Shown here: positions 7,563 through 16,190 of the stretch, piece after piece
Layout: every line of letters starts with the position of its first letter
Numbering within the stretch: position 1 is the first letter of the stretch
Assembly: GCA_910587155.1 (NCBI GenBank)
Contig: CAJULA010000034.1
Location: 1 to 34,032 of the forward strand
Source: an uncultured Lachnospiraceae bacterium
GTDB lineage: Bacteria > Bacillota > Clostridia > Lachnospirales > Lachnospiraceae
Length of the DNA stretch: 34,032 bases
Reading direction: 5' to 3'
Notes under the pieces: generated by a model
Seen by the model: only the letters and a program-made list of their open reading frames with translations
What the model was told of the DNA's origin: nothing
Databases searched by the model: none
Position numbers and translations under genes: made by a program

Positions 7563-8114
7563 ATGAGCAGGGTGTGTATTTTTCTGGCGGACGGATTTGA
7601 GGAGATTGAGGCGCTGACCGTGGTGGATTTACTGCGGCGCAGTGAAATCGGGATTGCCATGGTGTCGATTACAGGGGAGCGTGTTGTCACGGGTTCCCAC
7701 GGAATTGCCGTACATGCGGATGCGCTGTTTGAAGAGGCTGATTTTTCCGGGACGGATATGCTTGTGCTGCCGGGCGGTATGCCGGGGACGAAGAATCTGG
7801 AGGCGTATGAGCCTCTGATGGAGCTTGTGGATACCTTTTACAAAGAAGACAGGTATGTGGCGGCTATCTGTGCGGCGCCCCGTATTCTGGGACACCGGGG
7901 AATTCTGAAAGGAAGAAAGGCATGCTCATATCCTGATGCCGAGACGCATCTGGACGGAGCAAAGGTGACACGCAGCAGTGTGGAAACGGACGGACGGGTG
8001 ATCACATCCAGAGGGATGGGGTGTGCGATTGATTTCGGGCTGGCTATTGTGGAAGCATTTCAGGGGAGAGAAGCAGCGGATATACTGGCAGATAAGATCA
8101 TATATTCCAGGTAA
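7563..8114 (+). CDS. DJ-1/PfpI (YajL/ThiJ-like) family protein
   Basis: The 183-residue product has the DJ-1 Rossmann-like core: VCIFLADGFEEIEAL with the conserved acidic residue, DMLVLPGGMPG, the nucleophile elbow AAICAAPRIL with Cys103, and the C-terminal TSRGMGCAIDFGLAIVE. Members are described as protein and nucleotide deglycases, chaperones or oxidative-stress proteins, and the exact activity is debated. The ATG at 7563 is chosen because homology starts there, although the frame is open upstream. It heads a probable operon with the DUF1287 gene (5-bp gap) and the sodium-dependent transporter. Confidence 0.9.
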   Translation: MSRVCIFLADGFEEIEALTVVDLLRRSEIGIAMVSITGERVVTGSHGIAVHADALFEEADFSGTDMLVLPGGMPGTKNLEAYEPLMELVDTFYKEDRYVAAICAAPRILGHRGILKGRKACSYPDAETHLDGAKVTRSSVETDGRVITSRGMGCAIDFGLAIVEAFQGREAADILADKIIYSR

Positions 8115-8119
8115 GAGGC

Positions 8120-8821
8120 ATGGTTTTTGATAAGAGGGGCCGGGAAGGGTGTATAAGAGAGAAAAGGCAGCGTTTTCGTATCCGGCTGTATCTGCTTGTG
8201 GCGGCAGTGCTGCTGGCGGTTATCATATCTCTGGCTTACCGGTGGAATGTGATTCCGCACCGGGCCTATGACAGTTCGTTTTTTGGTATTGACTCATTTT
8301 GCAGCAGTCAGGACCGGGACGGGGACGGACTGGATGACCAGAGTGATATTCTGGAAGGCGCCCGGGCATATACGGATACAAAGCCGGCATATAAAAGCAG
8401 GTATTACGAAGGCGGCTACCCGGATGACGGGTATGGCGTCTGTACGGATGTGGTGGCTTTTGCACTGCGGGCGGCGGGTTATGATCTGATGGCACTGGTG
8501 GATGAGGATATCAGGCTCTGTCCGCAGGCGTATGGGATACAAGAGCCGGATCCCAACATAGATTTTCGCCGCGTGCGTAATCTGCAGGTGTATCTGGAAC
8601 GCACGGCGATATCCCTGACGACTGACCCGACGGATATCAGGCAGTGGCAGGGCGGCGATATCGTCGTATTTAAACGGCATATCGGAATTGTTTCCGATCA
8701 GAGAAATAAAAAGGGAATACCATTTGTCATTCATCATGCCAATCCGTTTCAGCCCGGCTATGAGGAAGATATCCTGGAAACATGGGGTGAGATCGTGGGG
8801 CATTATCGGATGAGTGAATAG
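8120..8821 (+). CDS. DUF1287 (YijF-like) membrane-anchored protein with a TSP3-like calcium motif
   Basis: The 233-residue protein has an N-terminal anchor or uncleaved signal (about residues 22-40, LYLLVAAVLLAVIISLAY), then DRDGDGLDDQSD (65-76), which looks like a thrombospondin type-3 or dockerin calcium loop. The DUF1287 domain follows: YGVCTDVV with Cys108, FKRHIGIVSD with His187, and VIHHANP with His205/206. The Cys-His arrangement and fold type resemble NlpC/P60 cysteine peptidases, which suggests an extracytoplasmic hydrolase, but no substrate is established for this family. It sits between the DJ-1 gene and a transporter gene. Confidence 0.85.
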   Translation: MVFDKRGREGCIREKRQRFRIRLYLLVAAVLLAVIISLAYRWNVIPHRAYDSSFFGIDSFCSSQDRDGDGLDDQSDILEGARAYTDTKPAYKSRYYEGGYPDDGYGVCTDVVAFALRAAGYDLMALVDEDIRLCPQAYGIQEPDPNIDFRRVRNLQVYLERTAISLTTDPTDIRQWQGGDIVVFKRHIGIVSDQRNKKGIPFVIHHANPFQPGYEEDILETWGEIVGHYRMSE

Positions 8822-8849
8822 AGGAAAGAGCAGAAGAGAGGATAAGGTG

Positions 8850-10211
8850 ATGGAGAGAGAGAATTTCGGGTCCCGTCTGGGATTCATACTGGTGAGTGCG
8901 GGGTGTGCCATTGGCATTGGAAATGTATGGCGCTTTCCCTACGTGGCGGGGCAGAGCGGCGGTGCTGTCTTTGTATTTTTTTATCTGCTGTTTTTGCTCT
9001 GCATGGGAGTGCCGGTGCTGACGATGGAGCTGGCGGTAGGGCGTGCCAGCGGGAAAAGTGCCGTACTTGGGTATAAAGCACTGGAAAAAAAGGGCAGTAA
9101 ATGGCATATACACGGCTGGTTCTGCCTCGCAGGCTGCTATCTGCTGATGATGTATTATACGACGGTATCCGGGTGGATGGTCAGTTATTTCTTTAAGTTT
9201 GTGACCGGGACTTTTCAAACGGGGATGGATGCAGAGGCCGCAGGCGGTGTGTTCGGCGCTATGCTGGCAAATCCCGGGGAGATGGGATTTTGGATGGCCA
9301 TTACGGTGGCGGCCGGTTTTGTGATCTGCAGTTTCGGATTGCAGAAAGGGCTGGAGCGGATTACGAAGGTGATGATGGCGGCGCTGCTGCTGCTGATCGT
9401 CATACTGGCGCTGCACAGCTTTTTCCTGCCGGGGGCCGGGGAAGGGCTGGCCTTTTACCTGCTTCCCGATCTGGAACGGGCCAGAGAAGCAGGGATCGGT
9501 TCGGTGATCACCGCGGCCATGAACCAGTCCTTTTTCACACTGAGCCTTGGTATCGGCGCCATGGAGATTTTCGGCAGCTATATGCCCAGAGAACATACAC
9601 TGGCCGGTGAGTCCGTGCGGATCTGTGTACTGGATACGTTTGTGGCCCTGATGTCCGGGATGATTATCTTTCCGGCCTGCTTTTCTTTCGGCGTACAGCC
9701 GGATGCGGGACCGTCGCTGATCTTTGTCACACTGCCCAATGTATTTGTCAATATGGCGGGCGGACGGATCTGGGGGGCGCTGTTTTTCCTGTTTATGACA
9801 TTTGCCAGCTTTTCCACGGTTATTGCCGTTTTTGAAAATCTGCTGGCCGGCTGTATCGACAATTTCGGATGGAGCCGGAAAAAGGCCGCCTGGATCAACG
9901 GGATCTTTGTTCTCATTGCCTCCCTTCCCTGTGTACTGGGATACAATGTCTGGAGCAGTCTGCGTCTCATAGGAGGCAGGGATGTGCTGGACAGCGAGGA
10001 TTTTCTTGTGAGCAATCTGCTGCTGCCGATAGGGTCGCTGGTTTATCTGCTGTTCTGCGTCACCCGCTGGGGCTGGGGCTTTGACCGGTATCTGGCAGAG
10101 GCCAATACAGGGCAGGGCCTGCGGCTGCCCGGCTGGCTGAAGCATTATTTCAGGATTCTCCTTCCGATTCTGATTCTGGTTATCCTCATTCAGGGGCTGA
10201 TCCCGGCGTAA
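8850..10211 (+). CDS. Sodium-dependent transporter of the NSS/SNF family
   Basis: The roughly 453-residue polytopic protein carries the first-helix signature of LeuT-like transporters, LVSAGCAIGIGNVWRFPYVA, followed by GGAVFVFFYLLF, and later the unwound-helix region AMNQSFFTLSLGIGAMEIF. About 11-12 membrane segments are visible, the last ending in LILVILIQGLIPA. Members import amino acids or related solutes with Na+; the substrate cannot be named. The ATG at 8850 is used; AGAGG lies upstream, and a GTG at 8814 overlapping the previous gene is less likely. Co-transcription with the two upstream genes is inferred from the 28-bp gap. Confidence 0.93.
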   Translation: MERENFGSRLGFILVSAGCAIGIGNVWRFPYVAGQSGGAVFVFFYLLFLLCMGVPVLTMELAVGRASGKSAVLGYKALEKKGSKWHIHGWFCLAGCYLLMMYYTTVSGWMVSYFFKFVTGTFQTGMDAEAAGGVFGAMLANPGEMGFWMAITVAAGFVICSFGLQKGLERITKVMMAALLLLIVILALHSFFLPGAGEGLAFYLLPDLERAREAGIGSVITAAMNQSFFTLSLGIGAMEIFGSYMPREHTLAGESVRICVLDTFVALMSGMIIFPACFSFGVQPDAGPSLIFVTLPNVFVNMAGGRIWGALFFLFMTFASFSTVIAVFENLLAGCIDNFGWSRKKAAWINGIFVLIASLPCVLGYNVWSSLRLIGGRDVLDSEDFLVSNLLLPIGSLVYLLFCVTRWGWGFDRYLAEANTGQGLRLPGWLKHYFRILLPILILVILIQGLIPA

Positions 10212-10277
10212 GGGAGCATGCCAACGGCAAGGGGATGAGGGCGATCGGGAAAGGCGGCGGAAATTTCCTGAAAAAGA

Positions 10278-10306
10278 TTGCAAAAAACAAGAAAATTCTT
10301 TATGAT
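10278..10306 (+). promoter_or_regulatory. Promoter for the chemoreceptor-glnS operon
   Basis: TTGCAA (10278-10283) and TATGAT (10301-10306) are separated by 17 bp in A/T-rich DNA, about 80 bp before the ATG at 10388. No terminator was seen between the transporter gene and this site. Confidence 0.65.
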
Positions 10307-10387
10307 ATAGAATAGTACTATATGGGGAGGATATCCCTTTCAGAAGACGTGATATCTGCAAAGCGTCAGAAACGGAGAGGAAATAAC

Positions 10388-11752
10388 ATGGCGATCAGAA
10401 ATAAAAAAACCGTGCTTATGCGGGCGATGTCGGAGCTGAAAGAGGCAAACTATTCCGGAGAGCCGGAATTAAATCATATGTATCAGAGGCTGCTGCGCGG
10501 CAGGAAGCAGTTTGCGGAAGTATTTGAGAAAAATATCAGGGCGGTGATGCAGATCAGTTCTCTTGACCTGACGATGCAGCATCAGACAGAACGGATCATG
10601 GATATATCCCGCCGAGTGACAAAGGCGACGGAAACGATATTCGGCTCGGGAGATTCCTTTATATCGGGCAGGGCGAATAACCAGCATGAGGAAATGACAA
10701 ATACGATCATCACCGTATCCGAGGCGAGTGAAGAGGTTTATAAGAAGATAGAAGACAGTCAGGATGAGCTGACGGCGGTGCGTGAGCTTTCCAGACAGAC
10801 GATAGAGGCGTCCAGAGAGATGCAGCAGGATATGGATAACCTGCTTGGTGTGATCAACCGTATGAATGAGGTGATTACCGGTATAGATTCCATATCGCTG
10901 GAGACAAATCTGCTGGCACTGAACGCGTCCATTGAGGCGGCGAGAGCCGGGGAAGCGGGCCGCGGCTTTGCCGTGGTGGCGGGGCAGATCCGCGGGCTGG
11001 CGGAAGAGACGCAGAAGCTGACGGCAAGTATGGGTGATTTTGTGGAGAGCATTAAAACCGCCTCCCGCAAGAGTGTCGACAGTGCCAACGATACCATACA
11101 GGCGTTGGGCACTATGTCGGAAAAGATTGATGTTGTCTGGACGCTCAATGATGATAACCAGCGGCATGTATCCAAGGTCAGTGAATCCATCAGTTCCATT
11201 GCCGCGGTCAGTGAGGAGATCAGCAGCTCCATGACAGAGATGGAGAATCAGCTCAGAGACAGCACGGACTTTATGCGCAATGTCAGCGATGAACTGAAAC
11301 AGGCGGCCCGTCCGGTGGTGGATATCGAGAAAACACTGGATGAGGTGGTCAAACAGATGGGAAGCATGACAGAAGACGCCTTCTTCCATCTGGAGAATCA
11401 GGAGTTTGCCAGACAGGTGGGCAATGCCATCAGTGCGCATCATGCCTGGCTTGGCAATCTCAAAAAGATGGTGGACAGTCAGGAAATCATACCGCTTCAG
11501 CTTGACTCTTCCAAATGCGGTTTCGGGCATTTTTATTATGCCATGACACCGGGCATACCGGAAGTTCTGCCGATCTGGAACGGAATCGGCGAGAAGCATA
11601 AGCGGTTCCACAATTATGGCGCGGGAGTCATCAACGCCATTCAGAGCGGCGACAGTCTCAGAGCGGAGCAGATATACAGAGAGGCGGAAAATTATTCCAA
11701 GGAGCTGATCTCGGATCTGGAGAAGATGCAGAGGATCGCGGAAGGGAAGTAA
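10388..11752 (+). CDS. Cytosolic methyl-accepting chemotaxis-type receptor with C-terminal CZB zinc-binding domain
   Basis: The 454-residue protein has no membrane segment or signal. An N-terminal helical region leads to the highly conserved chemoreceptor tip, ETNLLALNASIEAARAGEAG with RGFAVVAGQIRGLAEET (about residues 170-215), which contacts CheA/CheW-type partners. The C-terminal part (about 330-450) is a CZB domain: FARQVGNAISAHHAWLGNL, SSKCGFGHFYYA and KHKRFHNYG supply the His/His/Cys/His zinc ligands. CZB receptors in other bacteria sense zinc or oxidants such as hypochlorous acid. The start at 10388 follows GAGAGGAAATAAC. No chemotaxis partner is in the window, and the next gene, glnS, follows after only 13 bp. 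Confidence 0.9.
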   Translation: MAIRNKKTVLMRAMSELKEANYSGEPELNHMYQRLLRGRKQFAEVFEKNIRAVMQISSLDLTMQHQTERIMDISRRVTKATETIFGSGDSFISGRANNQHEEMTNTIITVSEASEEVYKKIEDSQDELTAVRELSRQTIEASREMQQDMDNLLGVINRMNEVITGIDSISLETNLLALNASIEAARAGEAGRGFAVVAGQIRGLAEETQKLTASMGDFVESIKTASRKSVDSANDTIQALGTMSEKIDVVWTLNDDNQRHVSKVSESISSIAAVSEEISSSMTEMENQLRDSTDFMRNVSDELKQAARPVVDIEKTLDEVVKQMGSMTEDAFFHLENQEFARQVGNAISAHHAWLGNLKKMVDSQEIIPLQLDSSKCGFGHFYYAMTPGIPEVLPIWNGIGEKHKRFHNYGAGVINAIQSGDSLRAEQIYREAENYSKELISDLEKMQRIAEGK

Positions 11753-11765
11753 GGAGTTAAATCGT

Positions 11766-13475
11766 ATGGCAGATACAGATAAGACAGAGCATTTCGGGCA
11801 GGAGGAACAGGAGGCTGTTTCGAGAAATTTTATTGAGCAGATGATAGATAAGGATCTGGAAGACGGTGTCTATGACTGTGTGCACACCCGCTTTCCCCCG
11901 GAGCCAAACGGGTATCTTCATATCGGGCATGCCAAAAGTATCCTTCTGAACTATGGACTTGCCAAAAAGTATGGCGGCAAGTTCAATATGCGGTTTGATG
12001 ATACCAATCCCACAAAGGAAAAGAGCGAATTTGTGGAGTCAATCAAAAATGATATCAGGTGGCTCGGTGCGGACTGGGAGGATCGTCTGTTTTTTGCGTC
12101 TGATTATTTTGATCAGATGTATGAATGTGCGGTAAAGCTGATCCGAAAGGGCAAGGCCTACGTGTCGGATTTATCCGCTGACGAGATCCGGGAATACAGA
12201 GGGACACTGACGGAGCCGGGCAGGGAAGATCCGGGCAGCAGCCGCAGTGTGGAAGAAAATCTCGACCTGTTTGAAAAAATGAAAGAAGGGGTTTTTGCGG
12301 ACGGTTCCAAAGTGCTGCGTGCCAGAATTGATATGGCATCCCCCAATATCAACATGCGTGATCCGGTCATTTACAGGGTGGCCCATATGACACATCATAA
12401 TACGGGGGATACATGGTGCATCTATCCGATGTATGATTTTGCCCATCCCATCGAAGACGCGCTGGAAGGCATTACCCATTCGATCTGTACGCTGGAGTTT
12501 GAGGATCACCGTCCTCTTTATGACTGGGTGGTGCGGGAGCTGGAATATCCGCATCCGCCGCGCCAGATTGAATTTGCCAAACTGTATCTGACCAATGTCG
12601 TTACCGGCAAGCGATATATCAAAAAGCTTGTCGAAGACGGGATTGTGGACGGGTGGGACGATCCGCGTCTTGTTTCCATTGCCGCGCTGAGACGGCGGGG
12701 ATTTACGCCGGAGTCCATCCGCAGATTCGTGGAATTGTGCGGCGTATCCAAGAGCAATTCTTCCGTGGATTATGCCATGCTGGAATATTGTATCCGGGAA
12801 GATCTGAAGCTGACACGTCCCCGGATGATGGCGGTGCTGGATCCGGTCAGGCTGATCATTGACAATTATCCGGAAGGGAAGACAGAACTGCTGGAGGTTG
12901 CCAACAATCTGGAAAATGAAGCACTGGGGACCCGGACGGTGCCGTTTGGAAGAGAACTGTATATTGAACGGGAAGATTTTATGGAGCAGCCGCCCCGGAA
13001 ATATTTCCGAATGTTCCCGGGCAATGAAGTGCGTCTGATGAACGCATACTTTGTGACCTGTACAGGCTGTGTCAAAGATGACGACGGCAGGATTGTGGAG
13101 GTACACTGCACCTATGATCCGGAAACGAAGTGTGGCAGCGGTTTCAGCGGCCGGAAGGTAAAGGGGACGATTCACTGGGTACCGGCCGGGGAAGCGGTGC
13201 GGGCGCAGGTACGGCTCTATGAAAATATTATAGAGGAAGAAAAGGGTGTCTACAATGAGGATGGCAGTCTGAACCTGAATCCGGATTCCCTGAAAGTGAT
13301 GAATGACTGCCTTCTGGAGCCGGCGCTTGCAAAAGCAAAACCGGAAGACCGTTTCCAGTTTGTGCGACAGGGATATTTCTGCGTGGATGATAAGGATTCT
13401 AAAGAGGGAGCTCTTGTGTTTAACCGGATCGTATCCCTGAAAAGCTCTTACGTACTGCCAAAGCAGTCCGGTTAA
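11766..13475 (+). CDS. glnS: Glutamine--tRNA ligase
   Basis: The 569-residue class I synthetase charges tRNA-Gln with glutamine. It shows TRFPPEPNGYLHIGHAKS (HIGH at residues 52-55), FNMRFDDTNPTKE, the anticodon-proximal region PRQIEFAKLYLTNVV, GWDDPRLVSIAALRRRG and the C-terminal beta-barrel segments (RMFPGNEVRLMNAYFV, GTIHWVPAGEAV). The second signature loop reads VVTGKRY (residues 278-284) where most GlnRS have VMSKR. GlnRS is not universal in Firmicutes; many make Gln-tRNA through GatCAB, so acquisition by transfer is likely in this lineage. The gene is in the same transcript as the chemoreceptor. Confidence 0.97.
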   Translation: MADTDKTEHFGQEEQEAVSRNFIEQMIDKDLEDGVYDCVHTRFPPEPNGYLHIGHAKSILLNYGLAKKYGGKFNMRFDDTNPTKEKSEFVESIKNDIRWLGADWEDRLFFASDYFDQMYECAVKLIRKGKAYVSDLSADEIREYRGTLTEPGREDPGSSRSVEENLDLFEKMKEGVFADGSKVLRARIDMASPNINMRDPVIYRVAHMTHHNTGDTWCIYPMYDFAHPIEDALEGITHSICTLEFEDHRPLYDWVVRELEYPHPPRQIEFAKLYLTNVVTGKRYIKKLVEDGIVDGWDDPRLVSIAALRRRGFTPESIRRFVELCGVSKSNSSVDYAMLEYCIREDLKLTRPRMMAVLDPVRLIIDNYPEGKTELLEVANNLENEALGTRTVPFGRELYIEREDFMEQPPRKYFRMFPGNEVRLMNAYFVTCTGCVKDDDGRIVEVHCTYDPETKCGSGFSGRKVKGTIHWVPAGEAVRAQVRLYENIIEEEKGVYNEDGSLNLNPDSLKVMNDCLLEPALAKAKPEDRFQFVRQGYFCVDDKDSKEGALVFNRIVSLKSSYVLPKQSG

Positions 13476-13554
13476 GGCACATCACATGCATCAGGTTACA
13501 GAGAAACAGTGAAACAGAGAAAGGCTGCGCAGACATAAAGCAGGGGAGAAAAAA

Positions 13555-14295
13555 ATGGCAGAGGTATCGGCAGCAGGCGGTTGGCCGTCTGACGCGGAGT
13601 TTGTATTTGGAAAGAAATGGACATGTCCCGTATGTGAAAAGGAATTTAAGAATCCGACGGTGAAGTCATCAAAAGCGAGGATGATCGGTTCCGATCCGGA
13701 TCTGCGTCCGGTTTATGAGAAGATCAATCCTTTGAAATATGAAGTGGTCATGTGTCCTCATTGCGGTTACAGTGCGCTGGAACGGTATTTCAGTACTGTG
13801 TCGCAGGTGCAGAAGCGCCTGATTATGGATAATATATGTATGGCTTATAAACCAAGGGAAGAAAAAGAGACCTTTTCCTATGAGGATGGGTTTATGCGCT
13901 ACAAAATGGCGTTTATCAATACGATGGCCAAACAGGCCAATGACAGTGAGAAAGCTTATGTCTGTCTGAAAACGGCCTGGATGCTGCGGGCCTGGAGGGA
14001 AAGCCTGGACGGCGAACCGGAGAAGCAGGAGAAGCTCGCGGCCCAGGAAGAGGAATTCCTCAAAAACGCCAAAGAAGGTTTTACACAGGCCAATATCAAA
14101 GAGGACTATCCTCTCTGCGGCATGGATGAGACGACGGTTGACTACCTGCTGGCAGCGCTTTCCTGTCATTTCGGGGAGTATGAGACGGCCATGAAGCTGG
14201 TGTCGGGCATCATAGCCAATCGGGAAGCCGGCCCGCGGATCAAAGACAGGGCCAGAGATCTGAAGGAAGAGATTGTCAGGCAGTCAAAGGATTAG
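13555..14295 (+). CDS. DUF2225 family protein with zinc-binding cysteine pairs
   Basis: The 246-residue soluble protein has two CxxC pairs (CPVC at residues 24-27 and CPHCGYSA at 67-70) that should form a zinc site, followed by an alpha-helical part resembling tetratricopeptide-type repeats (SEKAYVCLKTAWMLRAWRE, YLLAALSCHFGEYETAMKL). This is the layout of DUF2225, a widespread clostridial and Bacillus family without a firm function. AGGGGAG lies 6 nt before the ATG. It is followed after 3 bp by the MocR gene, so the two are probably translated from one message. Confidence 0.85.
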   Translation: MAEVSAAGGWPSDAEFVFGKKWTCPVCEKEFKNPTVKSSKARMIGSDPDLRPVYEKINPLKYEVVMCPHCGYSALERYFSTVSQVQKRLIMDNICMAYKPREEKETFSYEDGFMRYKMAFINTMAKQANDSEKAYVCLKTAWMLRAWRESLDGEPEKQEKLAAQEEEFLKNAKEGFTQANIKEDYPLCGMDETTVDYLLAALSCHFGEYETAMKLVSGIIANREAGPRIKDRARDLKEEIVRQSKD

Positions 14296-14298
14296 GCT

Positions 14299-15696
14299 AT
14301 GATTGATCTTGTAATGGAATTTGACGCTCATGGCGGCAGGCATTTATATGAGCAGATTTATGACCATATAAAAGAGGAAATCAGGAAGGGGAATCTTCTG
14401 TGCGGGGAGAGGCTCCCTTCCACCCGGATGCTGGCAGATTATCTGCAGGTGTCCAGGAGTACGGTGGATATGGCGTATGAACAGCTTTTATCGGAAGGGT
14501 ATATCGAATCCCGTCCGTATAAGGGCTTTTTTGTTTGCAAAATAGAAGAGCTGTACCATTTCAAAGCGGCCGCACCACAGAAGAGTGAGTATGTCCGGCA
14601 AAGTCCCAGACGCTTTCTCTATGATTTTTCCCCCAATGTGGTGGAACTGGGCAGCTTCCCCTTTGGAACCTGGAAAAAAATAACAAAGGAGACACTGATA
14701 GATGACAGAAAAGAAATGTTTGCCCTGGGGCATCCGCAGGGAGACATGGATCTGCGCATTTCCATCAGCCATTATCTCCATACGTCACGGGGGGTAAACT
14801 GTACACCGGAACAGATTATCGTGGGGGCGGGAAATGATTATCTTTTGCTGCTTCTGGAGAAGATACTGGGCAGAAATATATGTGTGGCGCTGGAAAACCC
14901 CACCTATAAAAGGGCCTATCGGATCTTCCACTCCTTTGGGTATCATGTGAAAGCGATTCCCATGGATGAGAATGGGATGCGGGTGGATGCCCTGTATGAA
15001 AGTGAAGCGGATCTGGCCTATGTCATGCCGTCTCACCAGTTCCCCACAGGGATTATCATGCCGATCGGCAGACGCATGGAACTGCTCAGATGGGCAGCCA
15101 GGGAAGAACAGCGCTATCTGATCGAGGATGATTATGACAGCGAGTTCCGCTACCGCGGCAAGCCGATTCCCTCCCTGCAGGCATCGGATCATGAGGACAA
15201 GGTAATTTATATCGGGACATTTTCAAAAGCCATTGCACCGGCCATCCGGATCAGTTATATGGTACTGCCGCAGAGGCTCCTGGCGCGCTACTGGGAGCGA
15301 TGCCCCTTTTTTTCATCCACGGTATCCCGTATCGACCAGTCTGTTCTCAACGTTTTTATCCGGGACGGTGCTTTTGAACGTCATCTGAACAAAATGAGAA
15401 AAATCTATAAAAGCCGTCATGATACTTTGCTGGCCTGCTGCAGGAAGTATCTGAAAGATGTGACGATATCGGGGGAAAACGGCGGGCTGCATATGATTAT
15501 GCATTGCCATGGGGACCAAACGGAAGAAGAATTGCTGCGTCTGGCAGGAGAAAAGGGAGTCAGATTATATGGTATGTCGGATACCTATATCGGGAGACTG
15601 CCAGAGAACTGGCAGCCTGCGTTGATATTAGGATATGCCGGACTGAAAGAATCCGAGATTGAAACGGGTATCAGGATCCTGTCAGATTGCATCTAA
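14299..15696 (+). CDS. MocR-family regulator: GntR helix-turn-helix fused to an aminotransferase fold
   Basis: The 465-residue protein has an N-terminal GntR winged helix (HLYEQIYDHIKEEIRKGNL, LPSTRMLADYLQVSRSTVDM, about 14-80) and a type I aminotransferase domain (about 110-460). The PLP-binding Lys310 sits in GTFSKAIAPAIR, with IEDDYDSEFRY upstream as in PdxR, GabR and other MocR proteins. Such regulators bind PLP and often control PLP or amino-acid metabolism genes. The 3' end overlaps the convergent acidic-protein gene by 15 bp. The target is not evident from neighbours; no pdx genes are present. Confidence 0.93.
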   Translation: MIDLVMEFDAHGGRHLYEQIYDHIKEEIRKGNLLCGERLPSTRMLADYLQVSRSTVDMAYEQLLSEGYIESRPYKGFFVCKIEELYHFKAAAPQKSEYVRQSPRRFLYDFSPNVVELGSFPFGTWKKITKETLIDDRKEMFALGHPQGDMDLRISISHYLHTSRGVNCTPEQIIVGAGNDYLLLLLEKILGRNICVALENPTYKRAYRIFHSFGYHVKAIPMDENGMRVDALYESEADLAYVMPSHQFPTGIIMPIGRRMELLRWAAREEQRYLIEDDYDSEFRYRGKPIPSLQASDHEDKVIYIGTFSKAIAPAIRISYMVLPQRLLARYWERCPFFSSTVSRIDQSVLNVFIRDGAFERHLNKMRKIYKSRHDTLLACCRKYLKDVTISGENGGLHMIMHCHGDQTEEELLRLAGEKGVRLYGMSDTYIGRLPENWQPALILGYAGLKESEIETGIRILSDCI

Positions 15697-15981
15697 GGAG
15701 CCGTCACTGTCATCATCTTCATCATCGAAAAATTCTTCGACTTTGGCGCCGGCGGGCGCTTCCTCTTTTGCCGCGTTGCGCTCGGAAGTATCTTTGTCCG
15801 AATTCAGGGATACGTAGGAACGTTCTTTGTCAGAGTCTTCCTCAGAATCATCATCCAGATCTTCGTAATCGTCTTCTTCGGCGGGAGAGGACTTTTTACT
15901 CTTCATAAAATAATAGGCGCCTGCGAAAGCGGCTCCCACCGTGGAAACGAAAAGAAGGAATTTTGCAAATTTTTTGCCCAT
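15682..15981 (-). CDS. Small acidic membrane-anchored hypothetical protein
   Basis: The 99-residue product has a short N-terminal hydrophobic helix (MGKKFAKFLLFVSTVGAAFA, then GAYYFMKSKK) and a tail very rich in Asp, Glu and Ser (EEDDYEDLDDDSEEDSDKE; FFDDEDDDSDG). The basic stop-transfer after the helix suggests the acidic tail faces the cytoplasm, but the topology is inferred. AAGGAGA precedes the ATG and a good promoter lies upstream, so this is a real gene. No family is recognised with confidence; similar acidic anchored proteins occur in Lachnospiraceae. Confidence 0.75.
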   Translation of the reverse strand: MGKKFAKFLLFVSTVGAAFAGAYYFMKSKKSSPAEEDDYEDLDDDSEEDSDKERSYVSLNSDKDTSERNAAKEEAPAGAKVEEFFDDEDDDSDGSLDAI

Positions 15982-16051
15982 AGCGTTTCTCCTTTCACTT
16001 TTGTATAAGTGTTGTAGGCAGCGTCGTTGGATTTGCTGCTCCTTTTTCTCT

Positions 16052-16080
16052 ATTATAATCTTATTTTATGAAATTGGAAA
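16052..16080 (-). promoter_or_regulatory. Promoter for the acidic membrane-anchored protein gene
   Basis: On the minus strand TTTCCA (16075-16080) and a perfect TATAAT (16052-16057) are 17 bp apart, about 70 bp upstream of the start codon. Confidence 0.7.
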
Positions 16081-16119
16081 GAGATTATGCATAGATTGTT
16101 TGGGGAAAATTTTCTCCCC

Positions 16120-16148
16120 TTGAAACCCTCTTGCAACTATGATAAGAT
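16120..16148 (+). promoter_or_regulatory. Candidate promoter for the TetR-MATE operon
   Basis: TTGAAA (16120-16125) and TAAGAT (16143-16148) have a 17-bp spacer. Downstream, GACC-n5-GGTC (about 16156-16168) might be part of a TetR operator, but its arms are too short to be sure. Confidence 0.45.
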
Positions 16149-16190
16149 TAAATTCGACCCGTATGGTCAATCACAGAAGAGGAGCGTCGT

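Noticed and set aside
8727..10361. A 544-codon open frame on the minus strand opposite the sodium-dependent transporter gene
   Set aside because: It lacks any recognisable domain, is rich in His, Gln, Arg and Pro as expected from antisense reading of GC-rich coding DNA, and covers a clear transporter gene.
10469..11611. A 380-codon minus-strand frame opposite the chemoreceptor gene, and a similar one at 12171-13175 opposite glnS
   Set aside because: Both are antisense shadows of strongly conserved genes, with no ribosome site or family resemblance.
16156..16168. GACC-n5-GGTC as the TetR operator
   Set aside because: Arms of four bases are too short to separate from chance; mentioned only under the promoter entry.
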